Source of the DNA: Cohnella zeiphila
GTDB lineage: Bacteria > Bacillota > Bacilli > Paenibacillales > Paenibacillaceae
Direction of reading: 5' to 3'
Length of the DNA: 64,000 nt
Assembly: GCF_014212055.1 (NCBI RefSeq)
Contig: NZ_JACJVO010000036.1
Span: 62,001-126,000, forward strand
Part shown: positions 26,745 through 36,082 of the stretch, one piece after another
How positions within the stretch are numbered: the first letter of the stretch is position 1
How the letters are laid out: the number at the start of each line of letters is the position of its first letter
Notes under the pieces: model-generated
What the model was told of the DNA's origin: nothing
Seen by the model: the letters and a program-made list of their open reading frames with translations, nothing else
The model's database searches: none
Translations under genes and position numbers: made by a program

Positions 26745-28241
26745 ATGATGAAAGAGACAATCGCCGAAGGTCCTTTCAAGCCCACGTTTGAATCTCTCGG
26801 CAAGTTTGAGTGCCCGGCATGGTTTCGAGACGCGAAGCTCGGCATCTGGTCGCACTGGGGGGCTCAATCCGTCCCCATGTACGGAGACTGGTATGCTCGA
26901 AATCTTTACATCGAAGGCTCCGAACAATACCGTTATCATCTTCGCCGCTACGGACATCCGTCCAAGTTCGGCTATAAGGATATCGTACAGCTGTGGAAAG
27001 CGGAGAAGTTCGACCCGGAAGGGCTGATGGACTTGTATGCGGCGGCAGGTGCCAAGTATTTCGTCGCGCAGGCCATGCATCACGACAACTTCTTCAATTA
27101 CGATTCCAAGATTCACAGATGGAATTCGGTCAACATGGGGCCGGGGAAGGATATCGTCGGCCTCTGGAAAGAAGCGGCTTCGAAGCGCGGATTGCCGTTC
27201 GGGGTAACCGAGCATATGGGAGCGACGTTCAGCTGGTATCAATGGAATAAAGGGCAGGACAAGAACGGTCCGTACAAAGGCGTCCCTTATGACGGAAACG
27301 ACCCTCGGTATGAGGACTTGTACCTGCCGAACCGTGAACATTACGACCCCGATCGGGCCCATCACGACCTGGATCCGTGGTATACTTCAAACCCCTGGTG
27401 GCACCGGCGTTGGCTTGACGTCATGAAGGAAGTCATTGATCTGTACCAGCCGGATCTGTTGTACTCGGACGGGGGGCTGCCGTTCGTCAATTCCTGGGGA
27501 AAATCGGACCTCTCGCTGGACAACCCCGACTTTGCGGCAGGGCTCCATGCCGTCGCGCATCTGTATAATACGAGTGCGGCGCGAAACGGCGGCGTGAACA
27601 AGGCGGTTTACAATCAGAAGGACCGCAGGAAGGAAATATACAGTCTCGGCGTCTTGGATATTGAGCGAAGTCAGGAGCCGGATATCAAGCCCGAGGCTTG
27701 GCAGACCGATACCTGCGTCGGGGATTGGTTCTATAATGTCAAAACGGTTTACAAGCAGCCTGCGCATGTCATCGAGATCCTGATCGACATTATCGCGAAG
27801 AACGGCAACCTGCTGCTCAACATTCCGCAGAAGCCCGACGGTACGATCGACGACGAGTGCAAGCACATCCTGAAGGAAATGGCCGGCTGGATGGCGGTCT
27901 GCTCGGAAGGCGTGTACGGAACCCGTCCGTTCCGCGTATCGGGCGAAGGCCAATCCCGCGTCGTCATCGATCATTTCAAGGAAGATCGGGTCGAGTGGTC
28001 CGGCGCGGACTTCCGCTTTACGCAGAAGGGAAATACGCTGTACGCTTTCCAGATGCGTTGGCCGGATGACAACCGCGCCGTTATCCGAAGCCTGACGCCC
28101 GAAGAGAAAGTCCGATCCGTACGGCTCCTTGGCGTCGGGGAGGTTCCGTTCGAGCAACCCTACGGAACGCTGGTCGTCAGTCTGCCGTCCCATCGGCCGA
28201 CGGCTTACGTCAACTGTCTGGCGATCGAGCTGGAAGCATAA
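26745..28241 (+). CDS. GH29 alpha-L-fucosidase 2
   Basis: 498-residue GH29 enzyme of the longer-barrel type: CPAWFRDAKLGIWSHWGAQS, then VAQAMHHDNFFNYDSK and the nucleophile Asp242 in PDLLYSDGGLPF. This wording is typical of the GH29 subgroup found beside plant cell-wall loci. No signal peptide. The start is set at ATG 26745 after GGAGG at 26731-26735; the frame runs further upstream through the promoter but that part is not coding. It is transcribed from element A copy 2 and faces a convergent AraC gene 11 bases downstream. Linkage specificity cannot be read from the sequence. Confidence 0.9.
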   Translation: MMKETIAEGPFKPTFESLGKFECPAWFRDAKLGIWSHWGAQSVPMYGDWYARNLYIEGSEQYRYHLRRYGHPSKFGYKDIVQLWKAEKFDPEGLMDLYAAAGAKYFVAQAMHHDNFFNYDSKIHRWNSVNMGPGKDIVGLWKEAASKRGLPFGVTEHMGATFSWYQWNKGQDKNGPYKGVPYDGNDPRYEDLYLPNREHYDPDRAHHDLDPWYTSNPWWHRRWLDVMKEVIDLYQPDLLYSDGGLPFVNSWGKSDLSLDNPDFAAGLHAVAHLYNTSAARNGGVNKAVYNQKDRRKEIYSLGVLDIERSQEPDIKPEAWQTDTCVGDWFYNVKTVYKQPAHVIEILIDIIAKNGNLLLNIPQKPDGTIDDECKHILKEMAGWMAVCSEGVYGTRPFRVSGEGQSRVVIDHFKEDRVEWSGADFRFTQKGNTLYAFQMRWPDDNRAVIRSLTPEEKVRSVRLLGVGEVPFEQPYGTLVVSLPSHRPTAYVNCLAIELEA

Positions 28242-28252
28242 GTTTTCCCGCG

Positions 28253-29128
28253 TTAACCGTCCTTGTTTCGTTTTCGCTTATAAGACGATGGCGTCATCCC
28301 GGTCAGCGATTTGAAGGTCTTGTAAAAATAAGACTCGCTTTCAAATCCGCACTGCCCGCAGATCGAGCTGACGCTATCGTCCGTGTTCGCTAAGAGTTCT
28401 TTTGCCGCCACGATCCGTTTGGCCGCGACATAATCCGTTACGGTCATCCCCGTCAGCTGCCTGAATACGCGCGAGAAATGCGACGGTGTAATCGACGCCC
28501 GGCGAGACAGGTCCGACAGCTTCAAATCCGTACTGGCGGTGTGCGCATCGATATATGCCAGCGTATCCCTCATCCAAGCCGGCTCCATGCTCGAATTTGC
28601 CCCTTTATCCCCGGTGCCGGCATCGGACATTCGATTAAGAGTCAATAACAGGTCATGAAGCCGAATCATCACCGAATGGCGGTACCCGATTTGCCGCGAT
28701 TGCAGCTCTGCCTGCATTTCCTCGATCAGACGAATCACCGTCTTCCGATCTGCCTCTGCAATCTCCAGCTTGTAGCTTTGCCGTTTTTTCGCATAGTCGA
28801 AGCAGCTAAGCGGGGAATAGTCTTCGCTGAGCTCCAGCGGATGAAGCAACGAACGCCCGAAGAAGAGGGCGGTCGACGTAACGGGAGTGAGCTCGTCGGG
28901 AAATGCGCGATGGATCGTGTTGCCGGGAATAAGATACAAATCGCCGGGCAGCATTTCGTAGAATGTATGATTGACGAATAGAACCCCTTTGCCCGCATAA
29001 ACGTAAATGAGCTCATTCCCGTCATGCAGATGGTCGGGCAGCTCGTGTCTGGGCGATTTGGTGTCACGATAGACCAGTCGGAAAGGAAAACGATCGCCGC
29101 TTTCGATCGATTTACGCAACGGCTGCAC
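28253..29128 (-). CDS. AraC-family regulator of the fucose cassette
   Basis: 291-residue soluble AraC regulator. The cupin part has HDGNELIYVYAGKGVLF-like sugar-pocket wording (about residues 25-110), and the C-terminal domain includes LSDLSRRASITPSHFSRVFR and FESESYFYKTFKSLTGMTPSSYK. The start is GTG 29128 with GAGGTGG before it; the frame extends upstream without a ribosome site. It is divergent from the aldo/keto reductase operon at 29284, with about 155 bases of shared upstream DNA, the usual layout for a local activator. Probable inducer is a free sugar released by the fucosidases. Confidence 0.88.
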   Translation of the reverse strand: MQPLRKSIESGDRFPFRLVYRDTKSPRHELPDHLHDGNELIYVYAGKGVLFVNHTFYEMLPGDLYLIPGNTIHRAFPDELTPVTSTALFFGRSLLHPLELSEDYSPLSCFDYAKKRQSYKLEIAEADRKTVIRLIEEMQAELQSRQIGYRHSVMIRLHDLLLTLNRMSDAGTGDKGANSSMEPAWMRDTLAYIDAHTASTDLKLSDLSRRASITPSHFSRVFRQLTGMTVTDYVAAKRIVAAKELLANTDDSVSSICGQCGFESESYFYKTFKSLTGMTPSSYKRKRNKDG

Positions 29129-29283
29129 GGAACGCCCACCTCGAATAGAGAATTTGAACGATTCAGATAATATAATAGCAAAATGGAGCAGAAAATCGCA
29201 ATGTTCATTGAGGATAAAGCACAATTATGATGTTAAGATGAAAGATATGATAATCAGACAATGCTCAAAGGAGCGATTAACCC

Positions 29284-30228
29284 ATGAAGTACAGAACACT
29301 CGGCAAGACGGGCCTCGATGTCTCCATTCTCAGCTTCGGCGCATCGTCGCTTGGATCGGTGTTCAGGGAAACCGATGACGGCGATAGCATTCGGACCGTG
29401 CATGAAGCGCTTGCATCCGGCATCAATTACATCGACGTGTCGCCATATTATGGCTTGACCAAGGCGGAGACGGTACTGGGCAAGGCGATCAAGGAAATCC
29501 CCCGCGATTCGTTTTATCTGTCTACCAAAGCCGGCCGTTACGGTACGGACCATTTCGATTTCTCGTCGAAGCGGATCGTCGCCAGTCTCGAGGAGAGTCT
29601 GCAGCGGCTGAACACCGACTATGTCGACATCCTGTTCCTGCACGATATTGAATTCGTGGAGCCGGCTATCCTTTACGAGGAAGCGATTCCGACTCTTCAC
29701 CGGCTCAAGGAGCAGGGCAAGATCCGCAACACGGGCATTTGCGGGCTGCCCCTCGATCTTTTCCGTCAATTGCTGCCCGACGTCGAGGTGGACGCCATTA
29801 TTTCCTACTGCCATTATTCGCTGAACGATACGACGCTTCTTGGGCTCCTGCCGGAGCTGGAACGGCAACAGATCGGACTGGTGAACGCTTCGCCGCTCTC
29901 GATGGGCCTTCTCAGCACGCGGGGAACGCCGGAATGGCATCCGGCAAGCGTCGAATTGAAGGCGGTCTGCAAGCGGGCGGCGGAGTTCTGCGCATCGAAC
30001 GGCGTGGACATCGCAAAGCTCGCAGTTCAATTCTCGACTTCGAACGAACGGATCCCGACGACGCTCGTCAGTACGGCCAATCCCGATAATATACGCAAGA
30101 ATGCCTCCTGGGTAGGGGAAGAACCGGACCGGGAGCTGCTTCGGGAAGTGCTGGACATCCTGGCGCCGATCCGTGACAAATCTTGGACAAGCGGCATCCC
30201 GGCGTACAACCGGAATCTGAGTCTTTAG
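29284..30228 (+). CDS. Aldo/keto reductase, L-galactose/L-fucose dehydrogenase-like
   Basis: 314-residue aldo/keto reductase with the complete tetrad Asp51, Tyr56, Lys82 and His120 (YIDVSPYYG, STKAGRYG, LFLHD). The segment ASPLSMGLLSTRGTPEWHPA is characteristic of the plant-type L-galactose dehydrogenase and D-threo-aldose 1-dehydrogenase group. These oxidise C1 of L-galactose or L-fucose to the lactone with NAD(P). AAGGAG precedes ATG 29284. It heads a run with an LgoD-like dehydrogenase and a lactonase, then a GH95 fucosidase. This suggests direct oxidation of the sugar freed by the fucosidases rather than isomerase/kinase breakdown. L-fucose against L-galactose is not decided by sequence. 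Confidence 0.82.
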   Translation: MKYRTLGKTGLDVSILSFGASSLGSVFRETDDGDSIRTVHEALASGINYIDVSPYYGLTKAETVLGKAIKEIPRDSFYLSTKAGRYGTDHFDFSSKRIVASLEESLQRLNTDYVDILFLHDIEFVEPAILYEEAIPTLHRLKEQGKIRNTGICGLPLDLFRQLLPDVEVDAIISYCHYSLNDTTLLGLLPELERQQIGLVNASPLSMGLLSTRGTPEWHPASVELKAVCKRAAEFCASNGVDIAKLAVQFSTSNERIPTTLVSTANPDNIRKNASWVGEEPDRELLREVLDILAPIRDKSWTSGIPAYNRNLSL

Positions 30229-30254
30229 GATACATCGAGAGGAGGAGAATGTTC

Positions 30255-31268
30255 ATGAAAGCCATTGTTTGCAAACAAGTCGAGCGATTCGAGCAGGTCG
30301 AGCTGGAGGAACCGGTCTTCGTACCGGGAGAAGCCATTGTCAGTATTAAGCGAATCGGCATCTGCGGCACGGACTTGCACGCATTTAAAGGGAATCAGCC
30401 TTACTTTACTTATCCGCGGATTCTCGGCCATGAGTTGTCGGGCGTCATCGAGCGCATCGGCGCTAACGAATTCGGTCTTCGGGAAGGCGATCGGGTCAGT
30501 ATCATTCCGTACTTGCATTGCGGCACTTGCGTGGCCTGCCGCAAAGGCAAGACAAACTGCTGCACGCAGATGAGCGTGCTCGGCGTGCATACGGACGGCG
30601 GCATGCGCGAACGAATCTCCGTTCCCGTGACGCATCTGTTGAACGCAAATGGCTTGACGCTCGACGAAGCGGCGATCATCGAGCCCCTCAGCATCGGGGC
30701 GCATGCCGTGCGCCGGTCGGAACTGCAGCCCGGGGAGACGGCGCTTGTAATCGGAGCGGGACCGATCGGTCTCGGCGTCATGGCATTCGCCAAGCACCGG
30801 GGCGCGCGTGTCATTGCCATGGATATCAACGACGAACGACTGGCGTTTTGCAAGAAATGGGCGAACGTCGACAACACGGTAAATGCCTTGCAGGATCCCG
30901 CCGAACAGCTGGCAAAGCTGACAGACGGCGAGTATCCGACGATTGTCTTCGACGCTACCGGGAACGCAGGCTCCATGGCAGGCGCTTTCCGCTATGTCTC
31001 ACACGGCGGCAAGCTTGTGTTCGTCGGACTCGTTAAAGGAGAGATTGCCTTCCAGGATCCCGAATTCCATAAGCGGGAAATGACGCTGCTCGGAAGCCGA
31101 AATGCCACGAAGGAGGATTTCCTTCATGTCATGGAGACGGTCGGAGGCGGCTTGATCGACGTCGGCGGCTATATTACGCATCGATCGTCATTCGAGAGGA
31201 TGATCGGCCAATTCGACGCTTGGCTGGATCCGCAATCGAAAGTGATCAAAGCGATGGTGGAGGTATAG
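30255..31268 (+). CDS. lgoD: LgoD-like zinc dehydrogenase (L-galactonate 5-dehydrogenase type)
   Basis: 337-residue zinc medium-chain dehydrogenase. Catalytic zinc ligands are in GICGTDLHAF and LGHE; the structural zinc cysteines are in HCGTCVACRKGKTNCC; the nucleotide motif is VIGAGPIGLG. The blocks KGNQPYFTYPRILGHE and DPEFHKREMTLLGSRNAT are close to E. coli LgoD (YjjN), which oxidises L-galactonate at C5 to D-tagaturonate. ATG 30255 fits GGAGGAG at 30240-30246 better than ATG 30249. It lies 26 bases after the aldo/keto reductase and 4 before the lactonase. If LgoD-like, the cassette would carry L-galactose to a hexuronate; with L-fuconate it would form a 6-deoxy-5-keto acid. Confidence 0.82.
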   Translation: MKAIVCKQVERFEQVELEEPVFVPGEAIVSIKRIGICGTDLHAFKGNQPYFTYPRILGHELSGVIERIGANEFGLREGDRVSIIPYLHCGTCVACRKGKTNCCTQMSVLGVHTDGGMRERISVPVTHLLNANGLTLDEAAIIEPLSIGAHAVRRSELQPGETALVIGAGPIGLGVMAFAKHRGARVIAMDINDERLAFCKKWANVDNTVNALQDPAEQLAKLTDGEYPTIVFDATGNAGSMAGAFRYVSHGGKLVFVGLVKGEIAFQDPEFHKREMTLLGSRNATKEDFLHVMETVGGGLIDVGGYITHRSSFERMIGQFDAWLDPQSKVIKAMVEV

Positions 31269-31272
31269 GAAC

Positions 31273-32106
31273 TTGAGGATCGATTCGCATCAGCATTACT
31301 GGAAAATCGACCGAGGCGATTACGGCTGGATTACGCCCGCCATTCCGACGCTCTATCGAGACTTTCTGCCCGAACATCTGGCTCCCCATTTTGCAACGCA
31401 CCGGATGGACGGGAGCATCGCGGTCCAGGCGGCTCCTACGCTGGAAGAAACGCGATACCTGCTGTCGCTTGCGGATGAGAATCCCTCGATCATGGGTGTG
31501 GTGGGCTGGCTCGATCTGTTCGATCCGGATCATCGTCTTCATTTCGAAGCGTTCAGGCGTCACCCCAAGTTCGTGGGATTCCGGATCATGATTCAGGAGA
31601 TGGCCGATGCCGGGCGAGTCCTGGAGTCGGCGTTCATTGATGCGCTTCGCGGCTATGCGGATGAAGACGTGCCGGTCGATCTGCTGTTAAAGAGCGATCA
31701 GCTTGAAGAGACGGTTCGTCTTCTTGATCAAGTGCCCGGACTTCGCGGCGTAATCGACCATATCGCCAAGCCTCGCATCCGGGACGGAGAGGTTGAACCT
31801 TGGTTGCGTCATATGCGGGAGATTGCGCGAATGCCCCATATTCGATGCAAGCTGTCCGGGATGGTGACCGAAGCGGATTCCGAACGTTGGAACCACGAAG
31901 ATTTCGCCTTGTACATTCGGCATATCCTCGATCTTTTCGGACCGGATCGCGTCCTGTTCGGAAGCGACTGGCCTGTCTGTTTGACCGCGGCCTCTTATGA
32001 CCAGGTTATTTACATTATCGAGCATTCCCTTCCGGATCATTGGGGCGCCGCGGAGCGGACGAAACTGTTCGGAGAAAATGCGAAAGTTTTCTATAAGCTG
32101 CATTGA
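31273..32106 (+). CDS. Amidohydrolase-type L-fucono/L-galactonolactonase
   Basis: 277-residue protein of the COG3618 amidohydrolase group. The first metal site is SHQHYW at the N-terminus; the barrel continues with GVVGWLDLFDP and GVIDHIAKP and ends in RVLFGSDWPV with the conserved Asp. Members hydrolyse sugar lactones such as L-fucono-1,5-lactone or L-rhamnono-lactone to the acid. It starts at TTG 31273, only four bases after the previous stop, with GGAGG inside that gene's end. Its order after the two dehydrogenases completes oxidation of the free sugar to an aldonate. Confidence 0.85.
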   Translation: MRIDSHQHYWKIDRGDYGWITPAIPTLYRDFLPEHLAPHFATHRMDGSIAVQAAPTLEETRYLLSLADENPSIMGVVGWLDLFDPDHRLHFEAFRRHPKFVGFRIMIQEMADAGRVLESAFIDALRGYADEDVPVDLLLKSDQLEETVRLLDQVPGLRGVIDHIAKPRIRDGEVEPWLRHMREIARMPHIRCKLSGMVTEADSERWNHEDFALYIRHILDLFGPDRVLFGSDWPVCLTAASYDQVIYIIEHSLPDHWGAAERTKLFGENAKVFYKLH

Positions 32107-32196
32107 TCATACGCCATGTCACCCCGTTGCAAGCAAGGTAAATATATACGTATTGTATCGCAGTCGATCGTTTATAAGGATAAGGGGTGAGATTTA

Positions 32197-34527
32197 ATGG
32201 AGGAACAATCGTTAACGACACGCTCTTCATTGTTATTCGATGGTCCTGCATCGAAATGGGAGGAAGCGATTCCGATCGGCAATGGCAGGCTGGGAGCGAT
32301 GGTATACGGGCAGCCGCGGCAGGAGCGACTACAACTGAACGAAGACTCCGTCTGGTTCGGTGGACCGCGGGACCGTAACAATCCGGACGCTCGGGTCAAC
32401 CTGCCGGAGATCCGAAGGCTGATCTTCGAAGGGAAGCTGAAGGAAGCGGAACGGTTAGCTCGTCTTGCGCTGTCCGGACTGCCGGAATCGCAGCGGCACT
32501 ACTTGCCGCTCGGCCACTTGCTGCTTGACTTCGAACTTCCGGGAGGAGAGGTAGAGCAGTACGAGAGAGTGCTGGACTTGAACTCCGGTATTGTTACGGT
32601 CTCCTTCATCCAAAGCGGCACAACGTTTCGGCGCGAGCTGTTTGCCAGCTACCCGGACCAAGTGATCGTCCTTAGGCTGGAGGCAGATCGGCCAGGCTCA
32701 ATTGGCTTCACCTCGCGTCTGGAACGGGGAGGCTGGCGTTATGTCGACCGAACCGGCCGAACGGGGGACGACGCCATATGGATGAGCGGCAGTTGCGGCG
32801 GCGAAGGAGGCTGTTTATACGGAACAGTACTGAAGGCGTCCGCAGAAGGGGGGACATTGAAGGCTGTCGGAGAGCACCTCATTGTGGAGAATGCAGACAG
32901 CGTGACGCTGGTGCTGGCCGCCGCTACGACATTCCGCATTGCCGACCCGGTGGGGAGCTCCGCGGATCAAACGTCGATGGCCCTTCGGTTTGGTTATCAT
33001 GAGCTTCGAAGGCGCCATGTCGACGATTACCGCGAGCTGTTCGACCGAGTATCGCTGTCACTTGGCGAAGCGGATCCGGAGCTTGATCGCATGAGTCTGG
33101 GGAGACGCATGGAGCGTCTGGCAAACAAAGCGGATCCGGGACTGTTTGCGCTCTACTTTCAATTCGGACGTTACCTGCTAATTGCCTCCAGCCGTCCCGG
33201 CTCGCTGCCTGCCAACCTTCAGGGGATCTGGAACGAACATTTTCTACCGCCGTGGGATAGCAAGTTTACGATCAACATTAATACGCAGATGAATTATTGG
33301 CCAGCGGAATCGTGCGCGTTGTCCGAGTGCCACGAGCCCTTGTTCGAGCTGCTGGAACGGATGCGCGAGCCGGGCAGGCATACGGCGGCTGTCATGTACG
33401 GATGCCGGGGATTTACCGCTCACCATAATACCGACATCTGGGGCGACACCGCTCCCCAGGACATGTGGCTCCCTTCTACTTACTGGCCGTTAGGGGCCGC
33501 ATGGCTCTCACTCCATCTGTGGGAGCACTATCAATTCACGATGAACGGCGAATTCTTGCTTGCCGCATATCCGACCTTAAGGGAGGCGGCGGTGTTCCTT
33601 GTGGATTACGTCGTAGAGGCGAAGAGCGGCGAATTAGTCACTAACCCTTCGGTGTCGCCGGAAAATACCTATATCCTGCCGAATGGCGAATCGGGTGTCT
33701 TATGTGCGGGACCGACGATGGACACGCAGATCATTCGGGAATTGTTCGGAGCGGTGCTGAATGCGGAAGCGGTGCTCGGCATCCCGGAGCATGAAGCACT
33801 GGGATCGGAGCTTCTAAGGGTGCTGGACAAGCTTCCACGGCCCAAAATCGGGCGCTACGGCCAGCTTCAGGAATGGTATGAGGATTACGAGGAGGCTGAG
33901 CCGGGCCACCGCCATATTTCCCATCTGTTCGCCCTGCATCCCGGCAGCCAGATTACGCCGGCCGCCACGCCAGAGCTTGCGGCCGCTGCCAGGCGCACGC
34001 TTGAGAGACGGCTGGCAAACGGCGGCGGACATACGGGATGGAGCCGGGCGTGGATTATCAACTTCTGGGCTCGATTGCAAGACGCGGAAGAGGCTGCCGG
34101 CAATCTGGCGACGCTTCTGACGCACTCGACGCTGCCTAACTTTCTGGACAATCATCCGCCGTTTCAGATTGACGGCAACTTTGGCGGCACAGCCGCCATT
34201 GCCGAGATGCTGTTACAGAGCCATACCGGCGAGCTGCAATTGCTCCCGGCACTGCCTGCGGCTTGGTCGACCGGCACTGTTAAAGGACTGCGCGCCAGAG
34301 GCGGCTTTACGGTCGATATCGCTTGGAAGAACGGCGTTCTGTCGGCTGCGGTTCTCAGATCGGCAGTTGGCGGCTCATGCTCCGTCATGACTCGTGAACC
34401 AATCTTGATAACGAATGAAGGGAAGGCAATCGAAGTCGAGACGACCAAGGAAGGCAGCCGCCGGTTTCAGGCGGAAGCCGGGACCGTTTACCGGATCGAG
34501 GTCGAAGGAGAGGGTATCGAACGATAA
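32197..34527 (+). CDS. GH95 alpha-1,2-L-fucosidase (or alpha-L-galactosidase)
   Basis: 776-residue GH95 enzyme of usual length, without signal peptide. Catalytic features are all there: Asn360 and Asn362 in [14 protein letters not shown], Glu489 in SVSPENTY and Asp659 in [21 protein letters not shown] and GHTGWSRAW also match. GH95 enzymes invert and remove alpha-1,2-linked L-fucose from galactose, as on xyloglucan side chains, and some prefer L-galactose. ATG 32197 follows AAGGGGTG by seven bases. It comes about 90 bases after the lactonase gene with no clear terminator between, so it is probably the last gene of the cassette. Confidence 0.93.
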   Translation: MEEQSLTTRSSLLFDGPASKWEEAIPIGNGRLGAMVYGQPRQERLQLNEDSVWFGGPRDRNNPDARVNLPEIRRLIFEGKLKEAERLARLALSGLPESQRHYLPLGHLLLDFELPGGEVEQYERVLDLNSGIVTVSFIQSGTTFRRELFASYPDQVIVLRLEADRPGSIGFTSRLERGGWRYVDRTGRTGDDAIWMSGSCGGEGGCLYGTVLKASAEGGTLKAVGEHLIVENADSVTLVLAAATTFRIADPVGSSADQTSMALRFGYHELRRRHVDDYRELFDRVSLSLGEADPELDRMSLGRRMERLANKADPGLFALYFQFGRYLLIASSRPGSLPANLQGIWNEHFLPPWDSKFTININTQMNYWPAESCALSECHEPLFELLERMREPGRHTAAVMYGCRGFTAHHNTDIWGDTAPQDMWLPSTYWPLGAAWLSLHLWEHYQFTMNGEFLLAAYPTLREAAVFLVDYVVEAKSGELVTNPSVSPENTYILPNGESGVLCAGPTMDTQIIRELFGAVLNAEAVLGIPEHEALGSELLRVLDKLPRPKIGRYGQLQEWYEDYEEAEPGHRHISHLFALHPGSQITPAATPELAAAARRTLERRLANGGGHTGWSRAWIINFWARLQDAEEAAGNLATLLTHSTLPNFLDNHPPFQIDGNFGGTAAIAEMLLQSHTGELQLLPALPAAWSTGTVKGLRARGGFTVDIAWKNGVLSAAVLRSAVGGSCSVMTREPILITNEGKAIEVETTKEGSRRFQAEAGTVYRIEVEGEGIER

Positions 34528-34565
34528 CAGGTCCTTTAATGGAAAGTTGATCCACAAGAAAAAGG

Positions 34566-34600
34566 TACAGCCCTTCCTCAAAAGAGGGGGCTGTATCTTC
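34566..34600. terminator. Bidirectional terminator between GH95 and GH29-3
   Basis: TACAGCCC and GGGCTGTA arms with a CTC/GAG inner stem. T-rich tails lie on both strands, between convergent genes. Confidence 0.75.
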
Positions 34601-34630
34601 TTTTGTCGCTTCGGAGACGCCTTCGCTTTT

Positions 34631-36079
34631 TTAGTTTATGGCCGACGCCGCAACGTTCGGGGAACTCAAGTAAACTTCGAACGCCGAGAGAGTAGGGCAC
34701 CAACGGGATTCTTCGATCGCGAGCCGAATCTGTCTTGCCGATACGGCCGGGAATCGGCAGATGCGTTTGTAGCCGACGGTCGTGCATTCGGCGAGAGGCT
34801 TCCAGGTCTCGTCATCCAGATATTCCAATCGAAGTTTTTCGATGCGTTGACCGGATAACACATGTTCCTTGAGGACGATTGTGTCAAAGGTCTGCTCGTG
34901 TTTCAAATCGATCTCGATCGAAGCGTGCTCCGTGCCTTCGAGGGGGCACCAAAAGGTATTTTTGTCGCCGTCGAACAGCCGATCCGCACCGTGGTTCTCG
35001 CTTAACGTTTCCGTGGCCGAGGCATGGGCATCCGCAGCGAGATTATGCTTGAATGTGGAGCGGATCGTCTCTCCGAGTTCGGCCATTCGCGCTGCGTCGT
35101 TCTCATGGATAAGTCCGCGCTTGTCGGGTGGAAGGTTCAGCAGGAACGTCGCATTTCCGCCAACCGACTTGTAGTAAATGTCCAACAGCTCCTCTAGACT
35201 CCTGACCTTATCGTCCTCGGAGGCGTGATAGAACCATCCTGGCCGAATCGACGTATTCACCTCGGCCGGATACCAGACCAACGGCTCTTTCCCTTCGATG
35301 ACTTCTCTGCTGCCTAGGTTCTCATCCCGGGAATTCGCCCGTTTGGAGAACTCGCCGTCGTCGACGTGCTGCGAATTTTCTTGAATTTTCTCGCAATCCT
35401 GAAGCTCCGCGGGTACGACGCTCCACTCGGAATCGCGGGTATGCCCGGCTTCGTTGCCGCACCACCGAACGTCGGGACCGCAAACGGATATCACCGCGCC
35501 GGGCTGACATTCGCGGATCACTTCATAGTAGCCGTCCCAATCGTAAACCTGCTTCATACCATTCGGCCCCTCGCCGCATGCGCCGTCGAACCAAACACAG
35601 AAGATATCTCCATACCCGGTCAGCAATTCGCGCAATTGATCTTTGAAGTAGTCGTTGTACGCGGAAGAACCGTAACGCCGATCATGGCGGTCCCAGGGAG
35701 AGAGATAGACCCCGAACCGGATTCCGCCCTCTCGGCATGCATCCGCGACTTCCTTGACAAGATCGCCCTTTCCGCCGCGCCACGGGCTGTTTTTGACCGA
35801 ATGTTCCGTATAGGCGCTGGGCCAGAGGCAGAAGCCGTCATGATGCTTGCATGTGAGAATCAACCCTTTCATTCCCGCCGACTTGCAGACGTCCACCCAC
35901 TGCTTCGCATCAAACTCCGCCGGATTGAAGATAGCCGGATCCTCGTCTCCCAGCCCCCATTCTTTATCGGTGAAGGTGTTGACTCCGAAGTGAATAAAGG
36001 AATAGAACTCCAGCTCCTGCCATGCCAGCTGTCTGGCCGACGGTACGACTCGAGCCGCTTTTTTGATCCGTTTCTCCAT
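34631..36079 (-). CDS. GH29 alpha-L-fucosidase 3 with C-terminal F5/8-type domain
   Basis: 482-residue GH29 enzyme: FYSFIHFGVNTFTDKEWG, LILTCKHHDGFCLW and nucleophile Asp165 in CVWFDGACGEG. A discoidin (CBM32/F5-8C)-like beta domain follows at about residues 345-475, with GADRLFDGDKNTFWCP and RQIRLAIEESR. This is the shape of GH29 subfamily B-like enzymes that prefer branched fucose. No signal peptide. Start ATG 36079 follows AAGGGGAAT. It lies three bases downstream of the GH42 gene on the same strand, so the pair is one operon. Confidence 0.9.
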   Translation of the reverse strand: MEKRIKKAARVVPSARQLAWQELEFYSFIHFGVNTFTDKEWGLGDEDPAIFNPAEFDAKQWVDVCKSAGMKGLILTCKHHDGFCLWPSAYTEHSVKNSPWRGGKGDLVKEVADACREGGIRFGVYLSPWDRHDRRYGSSAYNDYFKDQLRELLTGYGDIFCVWFDGACGEGPNGMKQVYDWDGYYEVIRECQPGAVISVCGPDVRWCGNEAGHTRDSEWSVVPAELQDCEKIQENSQHVDDGEFSKRANSRDENLGSREVIEGKEPLVWYPAEVNTSIRPGWFYHASEDDKVRSLEELLDIYYKSVGGNATFLLNLPPDKRGLIHENDAARMAELGETIRSTFKHNLAADAHASATETLSENHGADRLFDGDKNTFWCPLEGTEHASIEIDLKHEQTFDTIVLKEHVLSGQRIEKLRLEYLDDETWKPLAECTTVGYKRICRFPAVSARQIRLAIEESRWCPTLSAFEVYLSSPNVAASAIN

Positions 36080-36082
36080 TTG